From contig PTJY01000003.1 in the NCBI GenBank assembly GCA_002937505.1, positions 62,001 to 126,000 on the forward strand: DNA of 64,000 nt. Reading direction: 5' to 3'. Source of the DNA: Alphaproteobacteria bacterium MarineAlpha12_Bin1 (GTDB lineage Bacteria; Pseudomonadota; Alphaproteobacteria; UBA6615). Within the stretch, counting starts at the first letter, position 1; the number at the start of each line of letters is the position of its first letter. The translations under genes were made by a program, and so were the position numbers. Shown piece by piece: positions 20,095 to 29,696 of this stretch. Below the pieces are notes generated by a model, which saw nothing but the letters and a program-made list of their open reading frames with translations, was not told where the DNA came from and did not search any database.

Positions 20095-20359
20095 AATAAT
20101 CCTCCGCCCTTAATAATAATTTACGTATTTTGACAGCCAAAATCACAAAAATGACACTTCCGAAAAAACCGAAGGCGGCATAGAAAAAAGGTATAGAGTC
20201 AAAAGAGGTTTCATGATGAGTAATAAAACTAAAATCTATCACTAACAGTAGAACGCAAAAAAAATAAAAAATGTTTTGAAAGTTAACAAATTTGGGTATT
20301 TGACTTCTCAGACCTGAAATTGGTTTACCGCTATTATAATTCATATCTATCTCATTCAT
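20084..20359 (-). CDS. small two-TM membrane protein inside Mrp operon
   Basis: 91 aa; two hydrophobic segments (IFYFFCVLLLVIDFSFI; FFYAAFGFFGSVIFVILAV); overlaps the next gene by 11 bp, tightly spaced with previous gene. Confidence 0.75.
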   Translation of the reverse strand: MNEIDMNYNSGKPISGLRSQIPKFVNFQNIFYFFCVLLLVIDFSFITHHETSFDSIPFFYAAFGFFGSVIFVILAVKIRKLLLRAEDYFDD

Positions 20360-20362
20360 TTT

Positions 20363-21838
20363 TTATTTGTGACTGAGAAATTCAGCAAGGTAAGATTCAA
20401 AGTAGCCGGGAAGAAAAAACAAAATGAGACATATCAGCGCTGTCAAACTCAGTGGCACGACACAAAACCAAGGAGCTTCAGATATGGGATTTGTAATTTC
20501 GGTTTCAGATGCACTGGAAAAAAACGCTCTGATTACTATTGGCATCAAATAGGCAACATTTAGAAGAGAACTTATGATTAGAACTGCTACCACCCAACTA
20601 TTTTCCCCTTCCATGCTGCCTAAAGCTATATAGAGCTTACTCCACACACCAACAAGTGGCGGAAGCCCAATAATTGAAAGAGCACCAATAAAAAATGCTA
20701 TCATGGTGAAAGGCATAGAATAACCTATGCCATTAAGTTCGCTTACTCTCGTTTTATGCGCAGAGGTATGTATAGCTCCTGCAACAAAGAAAAGCGTAAT
20801 CTTTCCAAAAGCGTGCGTGACAATATGCATTGCAGCGCCCATTAAGGCTAATGGTGTCGCTATAGCTGCAGCTAAAATTATATAGGACAATTGACTTACA
20901 GTTGAGTAAGCTAGCCTAGCCTTAATATTATCTTTCGTTAGAGCTATAACCGAAGCAGCAATTAGCGAAAAAGAGGCTAAGTAAATTAACCATTCTGATG
21001 CTCCTGTTTGTAATAAGTGGTCAGAACCTATCACATATATAACTACTTTAAGAATCGTAAACACCCCTGCTTTAACAACTGCAACCGCATGAAGCAAGGC
21101 GCTTACTGGGGTTGGTGCGACCATTGCAGAAGGCAACCATCCATGCAGTGGCATCAGTGCTGCCTTACCTATTCCAAATACAAACAGAGCTAATAAAATT
21201 CCTGTTGTGCCAGGAGATGCAACGTCTGATATGATCCCACCAATCTTAAAATCGAGATGACCGGCAAGAATAAGTGTCCACAGAAGTGCCGGAATAAAAA
21301 ATATGATTGACGCACCAATAAGATATATTAAATAAATTCTTCCACCAATTCTTGCATTTGAATCAGCTCGATGCGCTACCAAGGGATAAGTAGATAAAGT
21401 AAGCACCTCGTAAAAAACAAATAATGTGAATAAATTAGAGCTATATGCTATTCCCATAGTGGCAGAAAGAGCTATTGCAAAGGCTGCGTAAAATTGAGTC
21501 TGGCGGGGTTCATTGTTACCTCTCATATACCCTATTGAATAAATCGAATTAACGATCCAAAGGAAGGAGGCAACTAAAGCAAATAGAGCGCCAAGCGGCT
21601 CAACGTGAAATGCAAAGTTAAGGCCAGTGGTAATGCTAAAAACCAAAAACTCAGATCGATCACCATCGATAACACAAATAAAGATTTTATAAACGGCGGC
21701 GAACAATAAAATCGAAGTAATAAGAGTAACAGTTTCTCGAAAATTTGAGAATCTATTCAAAATCACTATAAAAAATGTCCCTATCAATGGGATCATTATA
21801 GTAGATATCAAAACTTGGATCGTAGTCACTACTAACAC
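20363..21838 (-). CDS. mnhD: Na+/H+ antiporter subunit D-like (MrpD/MnhD)
   Basis: 491 aa, GTG start; NLFTLFVFYEVLTLSTYPLV, PLHGWLPSAMVAPTPVSALLHAVAVVKAG. Confidence 0.9.
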   Translation of the reverse strand: MLVVTTIQVLISTIMIPLIGTFFIVILNRFSNFRETVTLITSILLFAAVYKIFICVIDGDRSEFLVFSITTGLNFAFHVEPLGALFALVASFLWIVNSIYSIGYMRGNNEPRQTQFYAAFAIALSATMGIAYSSNLFTLFVFYEVLTLSTYPLVAHRADSNARIGGRIYLIYLIGASIIFFIPALLWTLILAGHLDFKIGGIISDVASPGTTGILLALFVFGIGKAALMPLHGWLPSAMVAPTPVSALLHAVAVVKAGVFTILKVVIYVIGSDHLLQTGASEWLIYLASFSLIAASVIALTKDNIKARLAYSTVSQLSYIILAAAIATPLALMGAAMHIVTHAFGKITLFFVAGAIHTSAHKTRVSELNGIGYSMPFTMIAFFIGALSIIGLPPLVGVWSKLYIALGSMEGENSWVVAVLIISSLLNVAYLMPIVIRAFFSSASETEITNPISEAPWFCVVPLSLTALICLILFFLPGYFESYLAEFLSHK

Positions 21839-23326
21839 CTAGTAAACAGCGTTAACCAGCAAAACCGCCGCTTGCCTAGCTAAGTCTGCCGAAAAACTTG
21901 TATCAAAACCAAAGTATATTGCCGCAGCAATTAATAGATAAGCTGGCCACAACATTTCTAACGGTGCTTCTTTCAACTGAACCACCTCATCTGTGGGTTC
22001 TCTAAAATAGGCGACCTCAACTACCCGCCCTATGTAAATCATAGTTAATAAAGACGCTGACACAATCAAGACTAGTATCCACCATTCCCCTTGCTCTAAT
22101 GCCCCCAAACCTAAATACCACTTACTTATGAAGCCTGCTGTCCCTGGTGCTCCTATTAAGCTTAAACCTAGTATAACAAATCCGGCCATTGTAAGCGGCA
22201 TCTTTCGGCCGATTCCTGATAACTCTTCTATCTTTACTGAACCAAGACGAAACATAATAGCTCCAAGCAGTAAAAACAAACCTGCTTTCATAATAGCATG
22301 ATTGAACATATGGGTCATTGCGCCAGTAAGGCTAGTCTCCGTAGCATAACTTATACCGAGGATGATAAACCCTATTTGTGCTACACTTGAATAGGCCAAC
22401 ATTCTTTTAATATTACTTTGAAAGATTGCTACTATTGAAGCTGCAAACATAGCTATCAATGCTAATATTTTTAATATTTCTGGTAGGGGTGTTTCGGTAA
22501 AAAAGGTTGCGCCGCCAAAAATAGTAAAAAAGAAACGTAACAGTAAATAAATTGAAACTTTGGTAGCTGTACCAGCCAGAAATGCGCTAGCAACGCTTGG
22601 CCCATAAGCATATGCGTTAGGTAACCAGAGGTGTAGTGGGAACAAAGCTAATTTAAGAGAGACCCCAACTGTTAAAAATGCAAGCGCTGCCAGGACTGGT
22701 CGAGAACTTTTAATTTCAGGTAGACGGCTTGCTAAATCGTAAAGATTTAAGGTTCCAGTCATTGCCCAAAGAAGCCCAATGCCTATAACAATAAATGTTG
22801 CCCCAATAGTCCCCATAATCAAATATTGATAAGCTGCTGTTAACCCACGTCGATCTCTCCCCATTGCAATCAACGCATAACTTGCCAAAGACGATATCTC
22901 CAGAAAAACAAATATATTGAAAGCATCTCCAGTTATAGTAACTCCAAGTAAACCTGTTAACACCAAGAGATACATGCAATAAAACCAAGATTGCTCAGTG
23001 CTACCAAATCTTGCAGAAATACTTTTCTGAGTGTACGGAACGATTACAGCACTAACACATGAAACAATTAACAGTACAAATGCATTAATTAAATCAACTC
23101 TATATTCAATTCCAAATGGAGGAGACCAACCTCCAATTTCGTATGAAATTATTCCCTGCTCAAGAACTCTAAGTAATAGAAAAACAGCCACCAAGAAAGA
23201 AAGAATGCTTGAAGAAAGCGTAATTAACCAGGATAAATAGCCGACTCTAAACAGAGCACATAGACTGGCTGCAACCAAAGGTAGAACGACTTGCAGGGCT
23301 GGAAGGTGCTCCTGCATAAAACTCAT
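21839..23326 (-). CDS. mnhD: Na+/H+ antiporter subunit D (MrpD/MnhD)
   Basis: 495 aa; DAFNIFVFLEISSLASYALIAMG, FPLHLWLPNAYAYGPSVASAFLAGTATKVSIYLLLRF. Confidence 0.92.
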   Translation of the reverse strand: MSFMQEHLPALQVVLPLVAASLCALFRVGYLSWLITLSSSILSFLVAVFLLLRVLEQGIISYEIGGWSPPFGIEYRVDLINAFVLLIVSCVSAVIVPYTQKSISARFGSTEQSWFYCMYLLVLTGLLGVTITGDAFNIFVFLEISSLASYALIAMGRDRRGLTAAYQYLIMGTIGATFIVIGIGLLWAMTGTLNLYDLASRLPEIKSSRPVLAALAFLTVGVSLKLALFPLHLWLPNAYAYGPSVASAFLAGTATKVSIYLLLRFFFTIFGGATFFTETPLPEILKILALIAMFAASIVAIFQSNIKRMLAYSSVAQIGFIILGISYATETSLTGAMTHMFNHAIMKAGLFLLLGAIMFRLGSVKIEELSGIGRKMPLTMAGFVILGLSLIGAPGTAGFISKWYLGLGALEQGEWWILVLIVSASLLTMIYIGRVVEVAYFREPTDEVVQLKEAPLEMLWPAYLLIAAAIYFGFDTSFSADLARQAAVLLVNAVY

Positions 23327-23679
23327 TACTCTTGCTCCATTTCGTGGACTTCATCATCTTCTATTGTTCCGTATGCCTCGTTAATACGAACTACAAGAGC
23401 CATACCTAAAGCTATAGTTGCAACTCCCACTACAATAGCTGTTAGAATTAAGACGTGAGGAAGAGGATTCGAATAAACTTCAAATTTCTCAGATATAATA
23501 GGAGCTGTACCACCAAGAATTTTTCCTGGTGAAAGAAACAAGAGATAAACGGACGTTTGAAAAATACCTAAACCAACAAGTTTTTTAACCATGTTTCCGT
23601 GTGCAACCACTATGTACAGACCACCAATCATCAAAATAATAGTGACCCAATAATTTATGGAAGCCAGAATCAAGCTCAT
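23326..23679 (-). CDS. mnhC: Na+/H+ antiporter subunit C (NuoK-like)
   Basis: 117 aa, three TM; NMVKKLVGLGIFQTSVYLLFLSPG...PLPHVLILTAIVVGVATIALGMALVVRI. Confidence 0.92.
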   Translation of the reverse strand: MSLILASINYWVTIILMIGGLYIVVAHGNMVKKLVGLGIFQTSVYLLFLSPGKILGGTAPIISEKFEVYSNPLPHVLILTAIVVGVATIALGMALVVRINEAYGTIEDDEVHEMEQE

Positions 23680-24125
23680 TTGTCATTTTCCAAATTAGAT
23701 GGAAGAGCCTCTGACCTTCCTGCAAAAGAATAAAAGATTGCCAACATAGTAGAAAAGACTGTTATAAAAACTCCCAGCTCTACAATCAAAATACCCAAAT
23801 GTTGTCCTGATTTAGAATCACTTCCAAAAGGTGAATAATCAAGATAGTTAGCTCCAAAAAACCAACTTACGATGCCAGTTCCAGAGAATACCAATACGCC
23901 AATTGGTATTAGGGAGAAAAGCAACTTTTGAGGCATAATTTTTCTTGCTGCCGATACTCCAAAAACTAATCCATAAAGAATAATGGCGGCAGCTGCAGCA
24001 ACCCCGGCCTGAAAACCGCCTCCCGGTCCATAGTCGCCATGAAACTGAACATATAAAGCGAAAAGAAGTATTGCTGGCAATAAGAGCTTTATAACAACCC
24101 GTAAAATAATCGTATCTCTAATCAT
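23676..24125 (-). CDS. mnhB: Na+/H+ antiporter subunit B
   Basis: 149 aa; FHGDYGPGGGFQAGVAAAAAIILYGL. Confidence 0.92.
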   Translation of the reverse strand: MIRDTIILRVVIKLLLPAILLFALYVQFHGDYGPGGGFQAGVAAAAAIILYGLVFGVSAARKIMPQKLLFSLIPIGVLVFSGTGIVSWFFGANYLDYSPFGSDSKSGQHLGILIVELGVFITVFSTMLAIFYSFAGRSEALPSNLENDK

Positions 24126-24685
24126 GTGAGAGAATCCTTTTTACTGGATTGTTTTTCTCGTCGACGCCGTGAAGTAGAAAGCAAGATTAAGACTCCAATA
24201 CCGCCAGTGAAAATTACTGTCGTCTCACCAAGTGTGTCATAGCCTCGGTAACTTGCCAGAACAGCCGTTACAATATTCGGGGAACCAGTTTCTTTAACAG
24301 AGTTTTTTATATAGTAAGGTGCAACATGTTGGTTGGTTGGAGTGTCTTGCCTACCAAATGGAGGAAGATCAAGGGTTCCATAAATCAGCACTGCACCCGT
24401 TAAAAAACAGACTAATAAAGGTATGAACGGACTATGTCGCAGTGGAGCTTCTCTTGTTTTTACTAGTCCAAGAACAGCTAGTAAAAGTACTGTTGACATG
24501 CCCGCACCTACAGCAGCCTCGGTCATAGCGACATCAACAGCATCAAGAGCAACCATAACGGTCGCCATTAAAAAACTGTAAATTCCTCCCAGTATCACCA
24601 CTACGAACAAGTTTCTAGATCTTATTACACCAATAACTGCAGCTACCATTAATAATAATAATACCGTATCTGTAAGAAGTTCGAT
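24122..24685 (-). CDS. DUF4040/MbhD-MbhE-type subunit (equivalent of MrpA C-terminus); probable ATC start at 24685
   Basis: ORF track starts at ATG 24649, but the conserved N-terminal helix continues in frame upstream (IELLTDTVLLLL-MVAAVIGVIRSRNL) to ATC 24685, which has GGAGG 7 nt upstream and lies 2 nt after the mnhG stop. Confidence 0.82.
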   Translation of the reverse strand: MELLTDTVLLLLMVAAVIGVIRSRNLFVVVILGGIYSFLMATVMVALDAVDVAMTEAAVGAGMSTVLLLAVLGLVKTREAPLRHSPFIPLLVCFLTGAVLIYGTLDLPPFGRQDTPTNQHVAPYYIKNSVKETGSPNIVTAVLASYRGYDTLGETTVIFTGGIGVLILLSTSRRRREKQSSKKDSLT

Positions 24686-24687
24686 CT

Positions 24688-25026
24688 CTATTCCTCCCCA
24701 GCTATATGTCCGCCAGTCTTATCTACCGTTAGTTTGGGTTTTATCCCAGCGTGCAAAGCAGCCTGAGCAAGGGCATGTGTAGCTACTGGACTTGTTAACA
24801 ATATCAATCCAAAAATAATTATTAGCTTTGCCGTTGTAAGGGATAGACCAGACTGCAGTGCCATTCCAAAGATTAAAAATCCAGCTCCCAGAGTATCTGT
24901 CACAGAAGAACCATGTAGCCGAGTAAATAGATCTGGAAGCCGAATTAATCCAATCATACCTATGATGCAAAATACTCCTCCAATGATTATTGAGAGCCAA
25001 CTTAGAATGTCTATAAATAATTCCAT
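24688..25026 (-). CDS. mnhG: Na+/H+ antiporter subunit G
   Basis: 112 aa; GMIGLIRLPDLFTRLHGSSVTDTLGAGFLIFGM. Confidence 0.93.
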   Translation of the reverse strand: MELFIDILSWLSIIIGGVFCIIGMIGLIRLPDLFTRLHGSSVTDTLGAGFLIFGMALQSGLSLTTAKLIIIFGLILLTSPVATHALAQAALHAGIKPKLTVDKTGGHIAGEE

Positions 25027-25028
25027 TA

Positions 25029-25283
25029 CTAATTTTCACCAGGATGAAAATACTTCAGAACTGCTATAGTCCCCACCAGATTTAGTAACGTATATAGTAT
25101 AGCAATATCTAGAAAATCAGGTCTGCCAGTCACAAAACCTAGAAGTGACAATGATAAGACAGCTAGGGTAGCCGTAGAGTTAGCAGCCAAAACACGGTCA
25201 AACATGGTAGGCCCCATAATTGCCCTTGCCATAGCTAGAACTAGACTGACCAACACAGCTATTAAACCCACAGCAAACATCAC
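25029..25283 (-). CDS. mnhF: Na+/H+ antiporter subunit F
   Basis: 84 aa; GPTMFDRVLAANSTATLAVLSLSLLGFVTGRPDFLDIAILYTLLNLVGTIAVLKY. Confidence 0.92.
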   Translation of the reverse strand: MMFAVGLIAVLVSLVLAMARAIMGPTMFDRVLAANSTATLAVLSLSLLGFVTGRPDFLDIAILYTLLNLVGTIAVLKYFHPGEN

Positions 25284-25762
25284 GTCCCTATTCCACCTTC
25301 AAATTTGGTCACAGTACGATCCATTTTACCTTCCTCGAGATCCATAGCTCCCAGAGTAGTTATCGCGTGAACAGTTATTTCATTATCTTCGACTTCTACA
25401 GAAACGGTACCTGGAGTTAAAGTTATTGAATTCGCATAAACAACTACTCCAACAACTGAGCTTTGCGTTGCTTTCAGATTAATAAGTGTTGGGCTAATAG
25501 GAAGTGTTGGTGATAAAATTATTTTTGATACTGAGATCCCTGATTTAACAATTTCCCAAAATAACCAGGGTCCATACCAGACGAGCCTATATAATAGATA
25601 TATTGGATGTCCTTCACGATCAATGACAGCCATTCTGGTTGCCAAACCAACCACTAATAGCGATGCTAAAGCACCTATAGTAATGAGCATCAAAGTATAG
25701 TGCCCAGATAATACCAGCCAAAACACGAAAGAAACTACTACTGAACTAATAAAATAAAGCAC
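25280..25762 (-). CDS. mnhE: Na+/H+ antiporter subunit E
   Basis: 160 aa; LVWYGPWLFWEIVKSGISVSKIIL...YANSITLTPGTVSVEVEDNEITVHAI. Confidence 0.93.
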   Translation of the reverse strand: MLYFISSVVVSFVFWLVLSGHYTLMLITIGALASLLVVGLATRMAVIDREGHPIYLLYRLVWYGPWLFWEIVKSGISVSKIILSPTLPISPTLINLKATQSSVVGVVVYANSITLTPGTVSVEVEDNEITVHAITTLGAMDLEEGKMDRTVTKFEGGIGT

Positions 25763-26069
25763 CGGAAAACCTCAATTTTATATTATAAACAATAGGAAAA
25801 ACCGGTATCCATCTAATTTAAGTTTAGGAAAACTCTTCTTTCATTTTTAACATACGAATCATATAGAAAATAGTAATCATACGAAAAAGACACAAACTTT
25901 AATACTACTAAGCGTATTTTGTACGCAACACACTAAATGTGAAAATTTGGGAAACACTATAAAAGAGCTCTCTACTACCATGACAATTACTCTATAACCC
26001 TTGCTACCCGCATCAAGCATCATTATGTTTCCAGTTGAGTAAAGATTAAAATTTGAAAGGCAAGATAAA

Positions 26070-26666
26070 ATGGAAATGAGCGGAGAGTATCGTATAGAAG
26101 CTTCGCGTCAAACGGTATGGGATGCTCTCAATGATCCCGAAATACTCAAGCAATCTATCCCAGGTTGTGAAGAGATTGAACGCCTCTCTGATACTGAACT
26201 AGCAGCTAAAGTTGTAGCTAAGGTTGGACCTGTTAAAGCAAAATTTGCGGGACAGGTTACTTTATCTGATCTTGACCCTCCTAACAGCTATCGCATAAGT
26301 GGAGAGGGCAAAGGGGGCGCAGCGGGATTTGCTAAAGGTGGTGCAAATGTGTCGCTTAAATCTGATGGTGAAGCAACTATACTAAGCTATGAAGTAGATG
26401 CAACCGTAGGTGGAAAACTAGCTCAGCTAGGGGCCCGCCTTATAGATGGAACAGCAAAAAAAATGGCCGGTGATTTTTTTAAAAACTTTGCTGAAGTTGT
26501 AACTGAGAGCAAAGATTTAAATTCTACCGAAAATTTAAATGACGCAGATACGAATAAGGTAAATCATGACATTAATGCCTCTAAGAGACCCAAAATAGGG
26601 GTGGGTTCATGGATTATTGGATTAATTGTAGCAGCAGCGGTAATTTTGGCTATAATTGTTTATTAA
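26070..26666 (+). CDS. coxG: CoxG/SRPBCC family carbon monoxide dehydrogenase subunit G, C-terminal TM
   Basis: 198 aa; MSGEYRIEASRQTVWDALNDPEILKQSIPGCEEIE. Confidence 0.92.
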   Translation: MEMSGEYRIEASRQTVWDALNDPEILKQSIPGCEEIERLSDTELAAKVVAKVGPVKAKFAGQVTLSDLDPPNSYRISGEGKGGAAGFAKGGANVSLKSDGEATILSYEVDATVGGKLAQLGARLIDGTAKKMAGDFFKNFAEVVTESKDLNSTENLNDADTNKVNHDINASKRPKIGVGSWIIGLIVAAAVILAIIVY

Positions 26667-26828
26667 TTAATACTTTATAAATTAATATATAGAACTTATT
26701 TACTTTGACATCTTGACGTAGGAGATAACGAAGAAATAGTTTTATATTACATTGTTTGATGTGCGCACTTAACTATATGGCGCATGCATTGTAAGGTTAG
26801 CAGGAAACCTTAGTGGAGGAGAAAAATA

Positions 26829-27296
26829 ATGCCCACTGTTTCGATGACAGTTAATGGCGAAAGTGTTTCGTCTGAAGTAGAACCAAGAACATTGTTGGTT
26901 CAATATTTACGAGAAAACCTTGGACTTACTGGTACCCATGTAGGATGTGATACTAGTCAATGCGGTGCCTGTGTAGTGCACGTGAATGGAAAATCTGCCA
27001 AATCTTGTACGATGTTGGCTGTTCAGGCCGAAGGCTCAGAGGTTTCAACCATTGAGGGACTCGCCGATGGTGACACACTACATCCAATGCAAGAAGCATT
27101 TAGAGAAAATCATGGCCTTCAGTGTGGTTTCTGTACACCAGGCATGGTTATGAGTGCTATTGACTTAGTTCAAACAAATAGCGATCCAAGCGAACATGAC
27201 GTGCGCGAATGGCTCGAGGGAAACCTCTGCCGCTGCACCGGCTATCACAATATTGTTAAATCTATACTTGCCGGCGCTAAAGCTATGCAAGGTTAA
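26829..27296 (+). CDS. coxS: molybdenum hydroxylase 2Fe-2S small subunit (CoxS-type)
   Basis: 155 aa; [22 protein letters not shown] and [10 protein letters not shown]...[14 protein letters not shown] cluster motifs; GGAGGAG SD. Confidence 0.95.
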   Translation: MPTVSMTVNGESVSSEVEPRTLLVQYLRENLGLTGTHVGCDTSQCGACVVHVNGKSAKSCTMLAVQAEGSEVSTIEGLADGDTLHPMQEAFRENHGLQCGFCTPGMVMSAIDLVQTNSDPSEHDVREWLEGNLCRCTGYHNIVKSILAGAKAMQG

Positions 27297-27300
27297 GTCA

Positions 27301-29661
27301 ATGACCGAAACAAATATTGGTGCACCCATAAAAAGAGTAGAGGATAAACGATTTTTGACTGGTAGAGGACGTTATACAGATGATTTAAACCAACCAAATC
27401 AATTATACGCCTGTATTCTAAGATCCCCGCACGCTCACGCTAACCTAAAAAAGGTCGATGTTTCTCAGGCTAAGGCAGCACCAGGTGTCATAGACATATT
27501 CACTGGATCAGATATGGCCGCAGATGAGGTAGGCAGCTTGCCTTGTGGTTGGCAGATTCATAGCAAGGATGGAAGTCCGATGCATGAGCCCGGTCATCCA
27601 CCAATGGCTGTTACTAAAGTTCGTCATGTTGGAGACCAAGTAGCAATTGTAATAGCTGAAACCAAATCCCAAGCCCGTGATGCTTTGGATATAATTGAAG
27701 TTGATTACGAAGTCTTACCTGCTGCTATAAATATGGATGAAGCCCTATCTGGTAAAGCTCTAGTTCATGACGACGTTCCTAATAATATGTGCTTTGATTG
27801 GGAGATAGGAGATAAAGAGGCCACAGAAAATTCGTTTTCCGATGCACATAAAGTGGTTTCTATTGAACTAGTCAATAATCGTCTCATACCTAATGCCATG
27901 GAACCGCGAGCTGCTGTAGCTCAATACGATCCTTCGAACGGAAATTATACACTCCACACGACAACACAAAACCCTCATGTAATAAGGTTGCTAATGGGGG
28001 CGTTTGTTCTACAGATCCCCGAACATAAATTACGTATTATATCACATGATGTTGGCGGTGGCTTTGGGTCAAAAATATTTCATTATGCTGAAGAAGCCAT
28101 ACTCACCTGGGCCTCGGCCAAAGTCTCGCAGCCAATAAAATGGACTGCGGAACGCTCAGAATCTTTTGTAACCGACGCACATGGTCGCGATCATGAAACC
28201 AAGGCTGAACTAGCCCTAGATAAAGATGGCAAGTTCTTGGGTCTTCGTGTCAGTACTAAAGCTAATATAGGCGCCTATCTTTCAACCTTTGGTTCTAGTG
28301 TTCCCACATACCTATATGGAACGCTTTTGGCCGGAGTTTATAAAACGCCCGCTATTTATTGTGAAGTTAAAACGGTTTTTACCAATACAGTTCCTGTAGA
28401 TGCCTATCGAGGAGCTGGTAGACCTGAATGTACTTACCTTCTTGAAAGGCTTGTAAATAAAGCTGCAAAGGAAACAGGAATCGACCCAGTTGAAATTCGT
28501 CGGATCAATATGATCCAGCCTGACCAATTTCCTTACCAAACTCCAGTTGCATTACAATACGATGTTGGTGATTATCCAAGAGCCTTTGAAACAGCTCTAA
28601 AAGCTTCTGACTACGAAGGATTTTCCTCACGTAGAAAAAGTTCTGAAGATAATGGGAAAAAGCGCGGCATTGGCATCTCCACTTATATAGAGGCCTGTGG
28701 TATTGCTCCTTCTGCTGTAGCAGGAGCTTTGGGTGCGAGAGCAGGTTTATATGAATCAGCCCAAGTAAGAGTCCATCCTACCGGCTCAGTAACGTTATAC
28801 ACTGGAACGCATAATCATGGGCAAGGACATGAAACCACTTTTGCTCAGATTGTTTCAGATACACTGGGTGTTTCAATTGACCAAGTAGAGGTCAGCCATG
28901 GAGATACAGGAGAAGTCCAATTTGGAATGGGAACATATGGATCTCGATCCCTGGCCGTTGGAGGACCCGCAGTACTTAAAGCCTGTAATAAGATTATCGA
29001 AAAATCAAAAAAAATAGCAGCACATATTCTTGAAGCTTCTGTAGATGATATAGACTTTAAAGATGGTGTATATAGCATATCAGGAACTGATCGTGAGCTA
29101 GCTTTTGGCGAAGTATCATTGGCCGCTTATGTTCCCCACAACTACCCCATTGAAGAACTCGAACCAGGCCTTGATGAAAATGCTTTTTATGACCCCCTTA
29201 ACTTCAGTTTTCCAGCAGGATGTCATATCTGCGAGGTAGAAATCGATCCTGAAACAGGAGAAGTCGAAATTACCGATTTTACAGCTGTAGATGATATCGG
29301 TCGAGTAATTAATCCGATGATTGTTGAAGGGCAAGTGCAAGGCGGGTTAGCGCAAGGAATTGGCCAAGCCTTAATGGAGGGTTGTGTTTATGACAACGAA
29401 GGCCAGCTTCTTACAGGCTCTTATATGGATTATACTATGCCTAGGGCAGATAACCTTCCAAACCTTAATGTTAGCACGGAAAGCGTTCTTGGCGCATCCA
29501 ATCCTCTTGAAGTAAAAGGTGTGGGTGAGGTCGGTTCAATTGGAGCTCCACCAGCGGTTATTAATGCTATTTTAGATGCTTTATCGTCGTTAGGTGTAGA
29601 AGATATATCAATGCCAGCTTCACCTTCTAAAGTATGGCAAGCAATACATAATGCGCAGTGA
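27301..29661 (+). CDS. coxL: molybdenum hydroxylase large subunit, form II CoxL type
   Basis: ATG 27301 ([28 protein letters not shown]) preferred over ORF start 27196, which overlaps coxS; active-site AYRGAGR. Confidence 0.94.
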   Translation: MTETNIGAPIKRVEDKRFLTGRGRYTDDLNQPNQLYACILRSPHAHANLKKVDVSQAKAAPGVIDIFTGSDMAADEVGSLPCGWQIHSKDGSPMHEPGHPPMAVTKVRHVGDQVAIVIAETKSQARDALDIIEVDYEVLPAAINMDEALSGKALVHDDVPNNMCFDWEIGDKEATENSFSDAHKVVSIELVNNRLIPNAMEPRAAVAQYDPSNGNYTLHTTTQNPHVIRLLMGAFVLQIPEHKLRIISHDVGGGFGSKIFHYAEEAILTWASAKVSQPIKWTAERSESFVTDAHGRDHETKAELALDKDGKFLGLRVSTKANIGAYLSTFGSSVPTYLYGTLLAGVYKTPAIYCEVKTVFTNTVPVDAYRGAGRPECTYLLERLVNKAAKETGIDPVEIRRINMIQPDQFPYQTPVALQYDVGDYPRAFETALKASDYEGFSSRRKSSEDNGKKRGIGISTYIEACGIAPSAVAGALGARAGLYESAQVRVHPTGSVTLYTGTHNHGQGHETTFAQIVSDTLGVSIDQVEVSHGDTGEVQFGMGTYGSRSLAVGGPAVLKACNKIIEKSKKIAAHILEASVDDIDFKDGVYSISGTDRELAFGEVSLAAYVPHNYPIEELEPGLDENAFYDPLNFSFPAGCHICEVEIDPETGEVEITDFTAVDDIGRVINPMIVEGQVQGGLAQGIGQALMEGCVYDNEGQLLTGSYMDYTMPRADNLPNLNVSTESVLGASNPLEVKGVGEVGSIGAPPAVINAILDALSSLGVEDISMPASPSKVWQAIHNAQ

Positions 29662-29696
29662 GGTCCATTTAAAAATGGCCGTTAGGGAGAAATAAA

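Noticed and set aside
27196-27300. N-terminal extension of CoxL in the ORF track ([15 protein letters not shown]...)
   Set aside because: It is the out-of-frame translation of the 3' end of coxS; the family N-terminus begins at ATG 27301.
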